Shown here: one piece after another, positions 27,970 to 41,317 of the stretch | Numbering within the stretch: position 1 is the stretch's first letter | Layout of the letters: each line of letters starts with the position of its first letter | Source of the DNA: Kitasatospora atroaurantiaca | Lineage (GTDB): Bacteria; Actinomycetota; Actinomycetes; Streptomycetales; Streptomycetaceae | Direction of reading: 5' to 3' | DNA: 64,000 nucleotides | Assembly: GCF_007828955.1 (NCBI RefSeq) | Contig: NZ_VIVR01000001.1 | Span: 4,588,001-4,652,000, forward strand | Program-made: the position numbers and the translations under genes | The notes under the pieces: model-generated | Databases searched by the model: none | Seen by the model: the letters and a program-made list of their open reading frames with translations, nothing else | Told to the model about the DNA's origin: nothing

Positions 27970-28854
27970 CTAGGAGGTGCCCGAGCCCGCGAGGAGCCTG
28001 GCGATCCGCTCGGCCTGGTCCTTGACCGCCTTCTGCTGGGCGGCCAGGGCGGTGGCGTTCTGGTCGATCTGCTGCTTCTGGTACCCGGTGAGCACGGCGA
28101 ACCAGACGCCCGCGAGGTTGCTGCGGGTGGTGCAGTCGGCGTCCGCCCGCGCGGTCGCCAGCTCCTCGGCGGTCGGGCTGCCGGGGCCGCGGTACTGCTG
28201 GAGCGGCGTGGTGGGATCGGCGACGCGGTATCCGGACCTCGCCATGCAGTCGGCCCAGCTCCGGGTGGCCTCCGTGACCCGGGAGTCCCGGCCGGTGGCC
28301 TGGAGGGACTCGCTGAACAGGCGGTTGACCAGCTCCGTCCCGGCCGGGCTGGGCGGCTTGAGCTGCTCGGCGATCTGCCGGTCGCAGTCGACGCGGGCGG
28401 TCACGAAGGCCTCGGAGTCGTCCGTCCCGGCGGGCGCCGTCCGTACCTGGCTGCGCTTGGGCGGGTGGAACCCCTGGACGCCCGCGATGTCGGCGCCCAG
28501 GTACCCCCAGGCGCCGGCGGGCAGTGCGGTGGCGTTGTCGGGCGGTTCGGTGCCCTGGTAGTTGTCGCCGCTGAAGCCGGCGAACCCGGCCTTGTGCATA
28601 CAGGAGACGGCCAGTGACGTGCGGAGCTGCGCGTCCCGCTGAATGTCCTGGTCGCCCCAGTTGTAGGCGGAGAGCGGAAGCCCGGTCATTCCGCCGCGCC
28701 CGGAAGCCGGAGCCTGCGGGGTTCCGGATATCGGTGGCGGCGTCAGCTTCGTTTCCGGGGCCTTTGCCGGGGACGAGCAGCCGGAGATCAGTACCGCCGG
28801 CGTTGCGAGCAGCGCCAATCCTGCGCGTCGGTATCTGCGGGCGGATGCGTCCAC
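27970..28854 (-). CDS. Putative lipoprotein with paired cysteines, unknown function
   Basis: 294 residues from GTG 28854 with AGGAA upstream. The signal peptide ends in a lipobox (VLISGC), so the protein is probably lipid-anchored outside the membrane. The mature part has four further Cys in similar short contexts (SCMHKAGFAG, DCDRQIAEQL, DCMARSGYRV, DCTTRSNLAG), which looks like an internal duplication of a Cys-pair helical unit and suggests two disulfides. The C-terminus is a helical Gln/Ala-rich stretch. No known domain recognised. Confidence 0.7.
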   Translation of the reverse strand: MDASARRYRRAGLALLATPAVLISGCSSPAKAPETKLTPPPISGTPQAPASGRGGMTGLPLSAYNWGDQDIQRDAQLRTSLAVSCMHKAGFAGFSGDNYQGTEPPDNATALPAGAWGYLGADIAGVQGFHPPKRSQVRTAPAGTDDSEAFVTARVDCDRQIAEQLKPPSPAGTELVNRLFSESLQATGRDSRVTEATRSWADCMARSGYRVADPTTPLQQYRGPGSPTAEELATARADADCTTRSNLAGVWFAVLTGYQKQQIDQNATALAAQQKAVKDQAERIARLLAGSGTS

Positions 28855-29071
28855 GCTGGAATTCCTGTCCGCGCGGCGTGGGGGTGGGTGGCGTGGCCGC
28901 GCCAGAACCGGACACTAGCCGGGCGGTCCGGCCTTGGCCACCGGTTCGGTGACGAAGGAAGGTGAGCTCCATCACGGCATTCCGCCGTGGCTGCGGAAAT
29001 CTCCCGGGGCGTCGGATCCGGAATCGGAATCGCCCATTCCCGTGGCAGTCCGAGTACTACAGGTCGGACGT

Positions 29072-29104
29072 CGGTGTCGGCCCCTTCGGGAGGGGCCGAC
29101 ACCG
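29072..29104. terminator. Strong hairpin after the UDP-sugar dehydrogenase
   Basis: A perfect 14-bp stem, CGGTGTCGGCCCCT (29072-29085) with AGGGGCCGACACCG (29091-29104), loop TCGGG, just beyond the stop codon of the minus-strand gene. The 217 bp from here to the lipoprotein start hold no gene. Confidence 0.8.
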
Positions 29105-29109
29105 GTGTC

Positions 29110-30423
29110 TCAGAGCACCTCGACCGCCGCGCCCGCCAGCCGCCGGCGGCAGTCCAGCACGTACCGGGCGTGCGCGACCACGGCCTCGTAGTCGAACTCG
29201 TCGTGGTCGGCCAGCAGCACCACCGCGTCCGCCGCCGCCAGTTCCTCCGGGGTGGCCTCGACCCGCCGTACGGCTGCGAAGGGGTCGCCGTGGGCGTCCT
29301 GCTCGGGCGTGCGCTGGCCGGGGATCACCGGCTCGGGCACGTGCACCCCGACCACCACGTGCGGGTCGGCGGCGCGTACCTCGGCGCCCATCCTGGTGAG
29401 CAGCTCGGCGACCCGGGCCGCCGGGGTCTCCCGGGCGTCGCCGGTGTTCTTCTTGTAGGCGAGCCCGAGCAGCAGCACCCGCGAGCCCTTGACCGAGCGC
29501 TGACGGTCGTTCAGCGCCTCCACCAGTCGGCGCACCACGTAGTCGGGCATGTGGCTGTTCACGTCGTTCGCCAGCTCCACGAAGCGGAACGACTGCCCGA
29601 GGGCCCGCTCCACCCGCCAGGAGAGATAGGACGGGTCGATCGGCAGGCAGTGCCCGCCGACGCCGGGGCCGGGGGTGAAGCGCAGATAGCCGAAGGGCTT
29701 GGTGGAGGCCGCGTCGATGGCCTCCCAGACGTCGATCCCGAGATCGTGGGCGAACATCGCCAGCTCGTTGACCAGGGCGATGTTCACGTGCCGGAAGGTG
29801 TTCTCCAGCAGCTTGGTCAGCTCGGCCTCCTTGCACGAGGAGACCGGCACCGTACGCTCGACCAGCTGCCCGTAGAAGCCCTCGACCGCCGAGAGGGCGG
29901 CCGGGGTGATGCCCGAGACCACCTTGGGTGTGTTCTCCAGCCGCCAGGTCGGGTTGCCCGGGTCGATCCGCTCTGGGCTGTAGCCGAGGTGGAAGTCCGT
30001 ACCCGCCCTCAGCCCGGAGCCCTCCTCCAGCAGCGGCGCCAGCAGCTCCTCGGTCGTCCCCGGGTAGGTGGTCGACTCCAGCACCACCGTGGCGCCGGGC
30101 CGCAGGTGCCGGCCGAGCAGCCGCGCCGAGGCCTCGATGTACGAGAGGTCGGGCACCCCGTCCCGCAGCGGGGTCGGCACGGTGATCACCGCGACGTCGA
30201 AGCCCGCCACGTCGGCCGGGTCGGCGGACGGAAGGTAGGCGCCGCCGTCCAGCAGCGGGCGCAGCCGCTCGGCCGGGATGTCCTCGACGTACGACTCGCC
30301 GACGGCCAGCCGCTTGATCCGCCGCTCGTCCACGTCGTAGCCGACCACCTGGTGCCCCACCTCGGCGGCCCGGACGGCCAGTGGCAGCCCGACATACCCC
30401 TGACCTGCGATGACGACGCGCAT
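29110..30423 (-). CDS. UDP-N-acetylhexosamine 6-dehydrogenase (WbpA/WecC family)
   Basis: 437 residues from the ATG at 30423, preceded by GGAGGGGG. It oxidises C6 of a UDP-HexNAc to the uronic acid with two NAD+. Domains in order: Rossmann VVIAGQGYVGLPLA, then LESTTYPGTTEE and GYSPERIDPGN, KLLENTFRHVNIALVNELA, the catalytic Cys in GPGVGGHCLPIDPSYLSW, and a C-terminal nucleotide-binding half (GLAYKKNTGDARETPA). The STTYPGTT form is typical of WbpA-like enzymes. With the WbpB-like dehydrogenase at 17 kb and an aminotransferase it would complete a WbpA-B-E route to a 2,3-diamino uronic acid, but it is transcribed separately. Confidence 0.9.
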   Translation of the reverse strand: MRVVIAGQGYVGLPLAVRAAEVGHQVVGYDVDERRIKRLAVGESYVEDIPAERLRPLLDGGAYLPSADPADVAGFDVAVITVPTPLRDGVPDLSYIEASARLLGRHLRPGATVVLESTTYPGTTEELLAPLLEEGSGLRAGTDFHLGYSPERIDPGNPTWRLENTPKVVSGITPAALSAVEGFYGQLVERTVPVSSCKEAELTKLLENTFRHVNIALVNELAMFAHDLGIDVWEAIDAASTKPFGYLRFTPGPGVGGHCLPIDPSYLSWRVERALGQSFRFVELANDVNSHMPDYVVRRLVEALNDRQRSVKGSRVLLLGLAYKKNTGDARETPAARVAELLTRMGAEVRAADPHVVVGVHVPEPVIPGQRTPEQDAHGDPFAAVRRVEATPEELAAADAVVLLADHDEFDYEAVVAHARYVLDCRRRLAGAAVEVL

Positions 30424-30920
30424 GACGAAGTACCCCCTCCATCGCGATGACGGTGTCCCCACACCGTCTTCACAAGAGAGTACGGAGAGCCGATCCCAAG
30501 CGTGGCACTTCAGACAAATAGGCCAGGACCCGTGGCGCCCTCCAGGAAAGGGCGCCACGACTCCCGACAAAGGGGCGCGGGCGCCCCCACCCAGGGCCGC
30601 CCGGCCACGCACTCCCGACCCCCATCGGGGTGCGTCTGCGCCACCACAGCCATCCCCCACGGTTGGGTGCGGCGGGCACAGGCACCATCCTGCGCGCCGA
30701 CCATGGACGGACAGTGACAGGAGTATGTCCAGTTCGTGTGATCTCCGAAGCGTGATCGAACCGGACTCGCTCGGCCGCACAGCCGGTCGCACCGCGTGCG
30801 TGTCGGCCGTGCGGCGTAGGCTGGAGGCCCCCGGGCGCACCGCGTGCCGGGCCGTTCGCGTTGCCCGGCCGGTCTCTCCGGCGCCCGGGCACTCCAGCCA
30901 CGGGACGAAGAAGAGACTCG
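30424..30920. other. 497-bp non-coding divergent region with two hairpins
   Basis: Lies between the divergent dehydrogenase and mfd genes. One perfect 11-bp stem joins CGTGGCGCCCT (30531-30541) to AGGGCGCCACG (30549-30559). A second spans 30607-30635 (ACGCAC and CCCGA pairing with TCGGG and GTGCGT, one bulge). Neither has a T-tract. No credible ORF was found; the frame open on the minus strand lacks a start with a ribosome site and has no family resemblance. A small RNA or structured 5' leader is possible. Confidence 0.5.
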
Positions 30921-34559
<3,639 letters not shown>

Positions 34560-34791
34560 CGTGCAGCCAGCGGACGGCGGTCTCGGGCTCAAGTGCCCGG
34601 GGCCGCCGTCCTGCTGTCGCGGCCGCCGGACACCGAACCGGCGGAGACCGGCCATCGGCACACCCGTTCGGCGCAAGGTCTGGGCAAGGCGCTGCGCGGC
34701 TCCCTATTGTCGGTTCCCGTCGGGAGAACCCACCGGTCTCCCACAGCACCGGACACCGCACCCAGCCCCGCCCACGACTCGGAGGCCCCAC

Positions 34792-35427
34792 GTGATCCGC
34801 ACCAGCCCCGCCGCCCGCCGCACCCGCACCGCCGTCGGCGCCCTGCTCGCCGCGGCCGCCCTGACCGCGTGCAGCGGCGGTACGGCCCACCAGGGGGCGG
34901 CAGCCGTGGTCGGGGGCCGGCCGATCTCCATCGCCACCGTGGAGTCGAGGGTGGCCGAGCTGCGGACGGCCGCCGCCGCCCAGCCGGGCGGGCCGCGCAC
35001 CGAACGGGCCGGGCTGATCAGGCGGACGGTCGCCGAGCTGGTGCTCAACCAGGTGGTGGCCCAGGCCCTCGCGGACCGCCGGATCACCGTCTCCGACGGG
35101 GAGATCGACCAGGCCCGGGACGCGGAGACCAGGATGCTCGGCGGCGAGAACGAGCTCCAGCGCGAGCTGCTGCTCAAGCAGAGCGTGCCCGCGGGCGACA
35201 TCGACGCCTTCTACCGGCAGCAGCTGGGCATCCACAAGCTCGCCGCGGCCCAGGGGCAGGACGCCCGTACGGCCGAGGGCGACGCCGTGGTGCGGGCGGC
35301 GTTGGCCGAGGCCGGCACCAAGCTCAGGATCGAGGTCAACCCCCGCTACGGGCACTGGGACCCGAAGCAGGTCACCCTCACCGACACCGTCACCGAGTGG
35401 TTGCCCCAGACGGCCGTCGCGGCCTGA
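34792..35427 (+). CDS. SurA N-terminal-domain lipoprotein
   Basis: 211 residues from GTG 34792, GGAGG 7 nt upstream. A short signal peptide ends in the lipobox LTAC. The mature part (AAVVGGRPISIATVESRV, RRTVAELVLNQVVAQALADRRI, SDGEIDQARD) matches the SurA/PrsA-type N-terminal chaperone domain; no parvulin isomerase domain follows. It probably assists folding of exported proteins at the outer face of the membrane. This position between mfd and mazG is standard in Streptomyces. Confidence 0.85.
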   Translation: MIRTSPAARRTRTAVGALLAAAALTACSGGTAHQGAAAVVGGRPISIATVESRVAELRTAAAAQPGGPRTERAGLIRRTVAELVLNQVVAQALADRRITVSDGEIDQARDAETRMLGGENELQRELLLKQSVPAGDIDAFYRQQLGIHKLAAAQGQDARTAEGDAVVRAALAEAGTKLRIEVNPRYGHWDPKQVTLTDTVTEWLPQTAVAA

Positions 35428-35469
35428 CGGCAGCTCGCCGTTCCTCGCGGCGCCGCACCGCCCACCAGG

Positions 35470-35475
35470 TAGGTT
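35470..35475 (+). promoter_or_regulatory. -10-like TAGGTT, leaderless promoter of mazG
   Basis: TAGGTT ends 7 nt before the GTG at 35483. The AGG inside it is too far for a normal ribosome site. Confidence 0.45.
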
Positions 35476-35482
35476 CAAAGGT

Positions 35483-36622
35483 GTGGACACTCCGAAGCTG
35501 ATCCTGCTCACCACCACCCACCGCGTCGCCCCCGGCCTGCTCTCCTGGCCCGCCTGGGAGGCCCTGCGAGGAGCGGCCCGTGTGCTGGCCGCCGACCCGG
35601 CGCACCCGCAGTTGCCCGCCGTCCGGCAGGCCGGTGTCGAGGTCGAGCTCGTCGAGCGCGGCACGGCCCCGGCACTCGCCCGCCGGCTGCTCGAGGCGGC
35701 GCCGGCACGCGCTCCCTACGGCTCGGGGCGCGCCGGTGCCGAAAGCGACGAGCGACAAGCGACCGACGAAGGAGGGAGTGCCGGAGCGAGGAGTGTCGGC
35801 GCCGGGTACGAGCGCCCGGAGGCGAGTGGGCGCGTAACAGTCTGGCTGGGCAGCCCCGACGGCGATCCGGGCCTTACCGACGCGCTGGCGCGGCTCGCCG
35901 TGGAGGAGGCGGGGCAGGTCCCCGAGATCGAGGTGCTGCCGGGCTCGTACGACCTGCCGGGCGCGCGGCTGCTCGACCTGGCCTCGGTGATGGACCGGCT
36001 CCGCTCGCCGGGGGGCTGCCCCTGGGACGCGGAGCAGACGCACGCCTCCCTGGTGAAGTACCTGGTCGAGGAGGCCTTCGAGCTGGTCGAGGCGATCGAG
36101 GAGGGCGACCGGGAGACCCTGCGGGAGGAGCTCGGTGACGTGCTGCTCCAGGTCTTCTTCCACTCCCGGATCGCCGAGGAGCACCCCGAGGACCCGTTCA
36201 GCATCGACGACGTGGCCGGCGACATCGTCGAGAAGCTGATGTACCGCCACCCGCACGTCTTCGGCGACGTCGAGGCCACCGAGTCCGCCGAGGTCGAGGC
36301 CAACTGGGAGCAGCTCAAGGCCGCCGAGAAGCAGCGCGAGTCGGTGCTGGACGGCGTTCCGGCCGGGCTGCCCGCCCTCGCGTACGCCGCCAAGCTGGTC
36401 TCGCGGGTCCGCCGGGCGGGCTTCACGGGCGTGCCGGACGCCCCGTACGAGCTGCCCGCCGAGCTGACCCCGGAGTCGGTGGGCACGCTGCTGCTCGCCG
36501 TGGCGCAGCGGGCGCACGACGCGGATGTGGATGTGGACGCGGCGCTCCGGGCGGCCGCGCGCGGCTACCGGAGCGCGGTGCGGGCGGCGGAGGGGCTCGA
36601 TGCGGGGCTCGGGGAGGGCTGA
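35483..36622 (+). CDS. mazG: Nucleoside triphosphate pyrophosphohydrolase MazG with N-terminal methylase-like region
   Basis: 379 residues. The MazG domain (about 170-300) is complete: LRSPGGCPWDAEQTHASL, YLVEEAFELVEAI, REELGDVLLQVFFHSRIAEE, with the EEAxE and ExxxD metal-binding helices. It hydrolyses NTPs to NMPs, probably house-cleaning. The N-terminal 150 residues resemble a degenerate tetrapyrrole-methylase fold (LTTTHRVAPGLLSW, GDPGLTDAL). Residues about 74-117 are a Gly/Ser/Arg/Glu-rich insert that does not look like either domain (see findings). Its last 58 bp overlap the converging SDR-like gene. Confidence 0.9.
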   Translation: MDTPKLILLTTTHRVAPGLLSWPAWEALRGAARVLAADPAHPQLPAVRQAGVEVELVERGTAPALARRLLEAAPARAPYGSGRAGAESDERQATDEGGSAGARSVGAGYERPEASGRVTVWLGSPDGDPGLTDALARLAVEEAGQVPEIEVLPGSYDLPGARLLDLASVMDRLRSPGGCPWDAEQTHASLVKYLVEEAFELVEAIEEGDRETLREELGDVLLQVFFHSRIAEEHPEDPFSIDDVAGDIVEKLMYRHPHVFGDVEATESAEVEANWEQLKAAEKQRESVLDGVPAGLPALAYAAKLVSRVRRAGFTGVPDAPYELPAELTPESVGTLLLAVAQRAHDADVDVDAALRAAARGYRSAVRAAEGLDAGLGEG

Positions 36623-37008
36623 CGCTGCTGCGGGACGACCTCGCTGATCGCGTCTCCGACGAGGGCGAGCAGTTCGGCCAGCGGGTCGAGGTGGTCGGGC
36701 AGCTCGTCCAGCGAGACGATCCGCTCGCCGTCGGGCCCGGCCACGCAGAACAGGTCGATCGGGCCGATGTGCTTGCCCGCGGTGTCCACCAGCGCGGCCA
36801 CGTCGCTGGGCTGGTGGACGTCGCTGCACACCCCGACCACCGGACAGCCGGGACGGTCGAGCTCGGCGGCCAGGTCCTCGGCAACACCCGGGTGCTGGTC
36901 GGCGATCAGCATCCCGGCCGCGCCCGCGGCGGCGAACCGGCGGGCCAGGTCGGCCCCCGATCCGCCGCTGAGTACCGCGATGACCACCACTGCCCCGGCT
37001 ACTCGCAT
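36565..37008 (-). CDS. Short SDR-like Rossmann protein (truncated)
   Basis: 147 residues from the ATG at 37008, which has GGAGGAG upstream. The first 110 residues form the start of an SDR fold: VIAVLSGGSGADLARRFAAAG (a variant of the TGxxxGIG loop), ADQHPG, CSDVHQPSDVAALVD, GPIDLFCVAGPDG. The segment with the catalytic Tyr-Lys is missing; instead there is a short Pro/Ser-rich tail read antisense to the end of mazG. It is therefore either a shortened, non-catalytic nucleotide-binding protein or a decaying gene. The good ribosome site argues it is still translated. Confidence 0.6.
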   Translation of the reverse strand: MRVAGAVVVIAVLSGGSGADLARRFAAAGAAGMLIADQHPGVAEDLAAELDRPGCPVVGVCSDVHQPSDVAALVDTAGKHIGPIDLFCVAGPDGERIVSLDELPDHLDPLAELLALVGDAISEVVPQQRQPSPSPASSPSAARTALR

Positions 37009-37163
37009 GGCCTGCTCCTCCTTCAGAGCTCTGTGGACGACACCGCACCGGCGCCCACCAAAGGCATATCGGAGGATCGTAGGCACGTAGCGACCCTCCG
37101 CAACAGCAATTACCCGCCAGGTGACCAGACTCACGCCTCCGCGGCACCGGTTACGGTCATGAC

Positions 37164-38408
37164 ATGCCGGAAACGCCCGATACCAGCCAGCCGGAACTCT
37201 TCACCTGGGAGTTCGCCGCCGACCCCTACCCCGCGTACGCATGGCTGCGCGAGCACGCTCCCGTGCACCGCACCACGCTGCCCAGCGGGGTGGACGCCTG
37301 GCTGGTCACCCGGTACGCGGACGCCCGGCAGGCGCTGGCCGACGGCAGGCTGTCCAAGAACCCCGCCCACCACAGCGAGCAGGCTCACCGCACCGGCCGG
37401 GTCGGTATCCCGGGCGAACGCCAGGCGGACCTGATGACGCACCTGCTGAACATCGACCCGCCGGACCACACCCGGCTGCGCCGGCTGGTCTCCAAGGCGT
37501 TCACCCCGCGCCGGGTGGCCGAGTTCGAGCCCCGGGTGCAGCAGCTCACCGACCGGCTGATCGACTCCTTCGCGGCCCGCGGCTCGGCCGACCTGATCCA
37601 CGAGTTCGCCTTCCCGCTCCCCATCTACGCGATCTGCGACCTGCTGGGCGTCCCGCCGGAGGACCAGGACGACTTCCGGGACTGGGCCGGGATGATGATC
37701 CGACATGGCGGCGGCCCGCGCGGCGGGGTGGCCCGCGCCGTGAAGAAGATGCGGGCTTACCTCCTGGAGCTGATCCACCGCAAGCGGGCCGACCTCGGCG
37801 AGGACCTGATCTCCGGCCTGATCCGGGCGAGCGACCACGGCGAGCACCTGACCGAGAACGAGGCGGCCGCGATGGCCTTCATCCTTCTCTTCGCCGGGTT
37901 CGAGACCACCGTGAACCTGATCGGAAACGGACTTTTCGCCCTGCTCCGCCACCCGGAGCAGCGGGCCCTCCTCCAGGCCTCAGTCCAGCGCGGCGAGACC
38001 GGCCTGCTGGCCACGGCCGTCGAGGAACTGCTGCGCTTCGACGGCCCGGTGGAGCTTGCCACCTGGCGGTTCGCGACCCGGCCGCTGACCATCGGCGGTG
38101 TGGACATCCCGGTCGGCGACCCCGTCCTGGTGGTGCTCGCGGCGGCCGACCGCGACCCGGCCCGCTTCGCCGAGGAGAACACCCTCGACCTGGCCCGCAA
38201 GGACAACCCGCACCTGGGCTTCGGCCACGGCACCCACTACTGCATCGGTGCCCCGCTGGCCCGGTTGGAGGGCCAGGCCGCCCTGGCCACGCTGCTCACC
38301 CGCCTTCCCGACCTCCGACTCGCGGCGGACCCGGCGGACCTGCGCTGGCGCGGTGGCCTGATCATGCGCGGGCTCCGGGAGTTGCCGGTGTCGTTCACGG
38401 CCGTCTGA
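37164..38408 (+). CDS. Cytochrome P450 (CYP107 type, probably CYP107U)
   Basis: 414 residues. All P450 marks are present: I-helix FAGFETTVNL (Glu in place of the usual Asp), ExxR in EELLRF, and the haem loop FGHGTHYCIGAPLAR with axial Cys. Sequence style (LFTWEFAADPYPAYAWLREHAPVH) is CYP107. From memory S. coelicolor CYP107U1, needed for normal sporulation, occupies the same place beside rpfA and eno. The ATG at 37164 has no ribosome site but TACGGT ends 6 nt before it, suggesting a leaderless mRNA. Ferredoxin partner not in the window. It is divergent from the SDR-like gene. Confidence 0.92.
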   Translation: MPETPDTSQPELFTWEFAADPYPAYAWLREHAPVHRTTLPSGVDAWLVTRYADARQALADGRLSKNPAHHSEQAHRTGRVGIPGERQADLMTHLLNIDPPDHTRLRRLVSKAFTPRRVAEFEPRVQQLTDRLIDSFAARGSADLIHEFAFPLPIYAICDLLGVPPEDQDDFRDWAGMMIRHGGGPRGGVARAVKKMRAYLLELIHRKRADLGEDLISGLIRASDHGEHLTENEAAAMAFILLFAGFETTVNLIGNGLFALLRHPEQRALLQASVQRGETGLLATAVEELLRFDGPVELATWRFATRPLTIGGVDIPVGDPVLVVLAAADRDPARFAEENTLDLARKDNPHLGFGHGTHYCIGAPLARLEGQAALATLLTRLPDLRLAADPADLRWRGGLIMRGLRELPVSFTAV

Positions 38409-38584
38409 CGGCGTGTTGACCGGCTCTGTCCAGCAACGATCCGAATACGCATCAATATGGACAAAGTTGGATCGTTTGTAGACGATCGGTGACGGACCGT
38501 AATTCCCTTGTGATGCAGGCGGTATGAGCTTGTGATCGGTGGGCTCATCTGTTTACTCTCCCTGAAGTTCGCAGCTGCGAACCC

Positions 38585-38778
38585 CGTGCGCGGAACGCCG
38601 AGTCCTGCCCGCCGCGCTGCCGGGACACCGACCAGACCCTTGGGCAGGGGCGGGGGACCCAGGTCAGTTGCCGTTCCCCCACGGCTTGGGGTGAAGCCGC
38701 CCACGCAGGACCGTTCCTGCGGCAGGCGGCCGGGCCACCTCCCGGTCCGAACCCGACAGCTCACCTCGCAGGCGTGCG
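38585..38778 (+). promoter_or_regulatory. c-di-AMP (ydaO-type) riboswitch upstream of rpfA
   Basis: The leader carries the conserved ydaO/yuaA blocks in the right order: CGCCGAGTCCTGCC near 38596, GGGGACCCAGG near 38653, TTGGGGTGAAGCCG near 38686, and CCGAACCCGACAGCTCACCTC near 38746, with the closing stem formed by CGCC-GAG and CTCGCAGGCG. In Streptomyces rpfA is known to be repressed through such a riboswitch when c-di-AMP binds. A palindrome GTTCGCAGCTGCGAAC (38568-38583) lies directly in front. Boundaries are approximate. Confidence 0.88.
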
Positions 38779-38793
38779 GAGAGGGACGTCTTC

Positions 38794-39696
38794 ATGCTCT
38801 TCACCGGTTCGGGCCGTCACCGCCGTCGTACGCAGACCGAGAAGGCCATCGCCGTCGCAGGCGTGGCCGGAGTCGGTCTCGCCATGCCGCTGCTCACCGC
38901 CACCGGCGCCCACGCCGCCCCCGTGTCGACCTGGGACAAGGTCGCCGAGTGCGAGAGCGGCGGCAACTGGAGCATCAACACCGGCAACGGCTTCTACGGC
39001 GGCCTGCAGTTCAGCAACAGCACCTGGAAGGCCTACGGCGGCGCCCAGTACGCCGCGCAGGCCCACCAGGCCAGCAAGGGCCAGCAGATCGCCGTCGCCG
39101 AGAAGGTGCTCGCCTCCCAGGGTCCCGGCGCCTGGCCCGTCTGCTCCGTCAAGGCCGGTCTGACCAAGGGCGGTTCGGCCGCCCAGGTCGACAGCGACAG
39201 TGCGGCCAGCGCCGCCGGCACCATCCAGGGTTCCAAGAAGGCCGGCGAGCAGGACGCCGCCCAGGCGCCCGTGGTCCCGGTCTTCCCCGGCAAGGCCGGT
39301 TACGACGAGGCCTCGGGCAAGTACTGGTACCAGAAGGACGGCAACTGGTACTGGACCAGCCACGAGGAGATCTACAACCAGTTCGCGCAGACCCCTGCCG
39401 CGACGCCGTCCACCCCGGCGACCCCGGCAGCCCCGGCGACCCCCGAGGTCACGATCCCTCAGGCGGTCCCGGTCCCGGTTCCTCCGGCGGCCCCGGCCCC
39501 GCAGGCCGCCCCCGTCCAGCAGAGCACGTCCGCGGTCGGCAACACTTACACCGTCGTGCCGGGTGACACCCTGTCGGACATCGCCCACGACCAGCACCTC
39601 TCGGGCGGCTGGCACAAGCTGTACGACGGCAACAGGTCGACCGTCGGGGGCAACCCGGACCTGATCCTCCCCGGCCAGGTGCTCCACCTCGGCTGA
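38794..39696 (+). CDS. rpfA: Resuscitation-promoting factor (lytic transglycosylase + LysM)
   Basis: 300 residues from the ATG at 38794, GAGAGGGA upstream. A signal peptide (cut near GAHAAP) leads to the Rpf transglycosylase-like domain, [18 protein letters not shown] with the catalytic Glu in [23 protein letters not shown], and a conserved Cys pair. A Pro/Ala linker follows, then a LysM peptidoglycan-binding domain ([13 protein letters not shown] to GQVLHL). The secreted enzyme cleaves peptidoglycan during spore germination and growth. Controlled by the c-di-AMP riboswitch upstream. Confidence 0.95.
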   Translation: MLFTGSGRHRRRTQTEKAIAVAGVAGVGLAMPLLTATGAHAAPVSTWDKVAECESGGNWSINTGNGFYGGLQFSNSTWKAYGGAQYAAQAHQASKGQQIAVAEKVLASQGPGAWPVCSVKAGLTKGGSAAQVDSDSAASAAGTIQGSKKAGEQDAAQAPVVPVFPGKAGYDEASGKYWYQKDGNWYWTSHEEIYNQFAQTPAATPSTPATPAAPATPEVTIPQAVPVPVPPAAPAPQAAPVQQSTSAVGNTYTVVPGDTLSDIAHDQHLSGGWHKLYDGNRSTVGGNPDLILPGQVLHLG

Positions 39697-39713
39697 GACC
39701 GCGGCGTGGACCA

Positions 39714-39748
39714 GGGGGCGTTCCGGCGGCGGCCGGAACGCCCCCTTT
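39714..39748 (+). terminator. Terminator after rpfA
   Basis: A perfect 14-bp stem, GGGGGCGTTCCGGC (39714-39727) with GCCGGAACGCCCCC (39732-39745), then TTT. A further outer 7-bp pairing GACCGCG/CGCGGTC (39697-39703, 39749-39755) extends it. Confidence 0.85.
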
Positions 39749-39840
39749 CGCGGTCATTCAGGTGAACTACCGGCGAGTAGCCGGGCCACACGGTGAGACG
39801 GGGCCAAGGGCAGCGTGGCCCGGAGCGCCGGTGCGGTTAG

Positions 39841-41211
<1,371 letters not shown>

Positions 41212-41247
41212 GCACGGCAAGTACGAGGGCTGACACACAGCTGTAGT

Positions 41248-41294
41248 ACCGGTGCCCCGGCTCTCACCCCGTAGGGTGGGGCCGGGGCACCGGT
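41248..41294 (+). terminator. Long hairpin between eno and divIC
   Basis: ACCGGTGCCCCGGC (41248-41261) pairs perfectly with GCCGGGGCACCGGT (41281-41294), with an inner 5-bp CACCC/GGGTG stem. No T-tract, so it may terminate or only attenuate reading into divIC. Confidence 0.65.
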
Positions 41295-41317
41295 GCGATC
41301 AGCAGGGGGTACGAGAG

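Noticed and set aside
24625-28617. 1330-codon plus-strand frame across the SUKH-4 fusion and coiled-coil genes
   Set aside because: Different frame from both real genes, composed of Arg/Ala/Gly/Pro; it also runs through a terminator.
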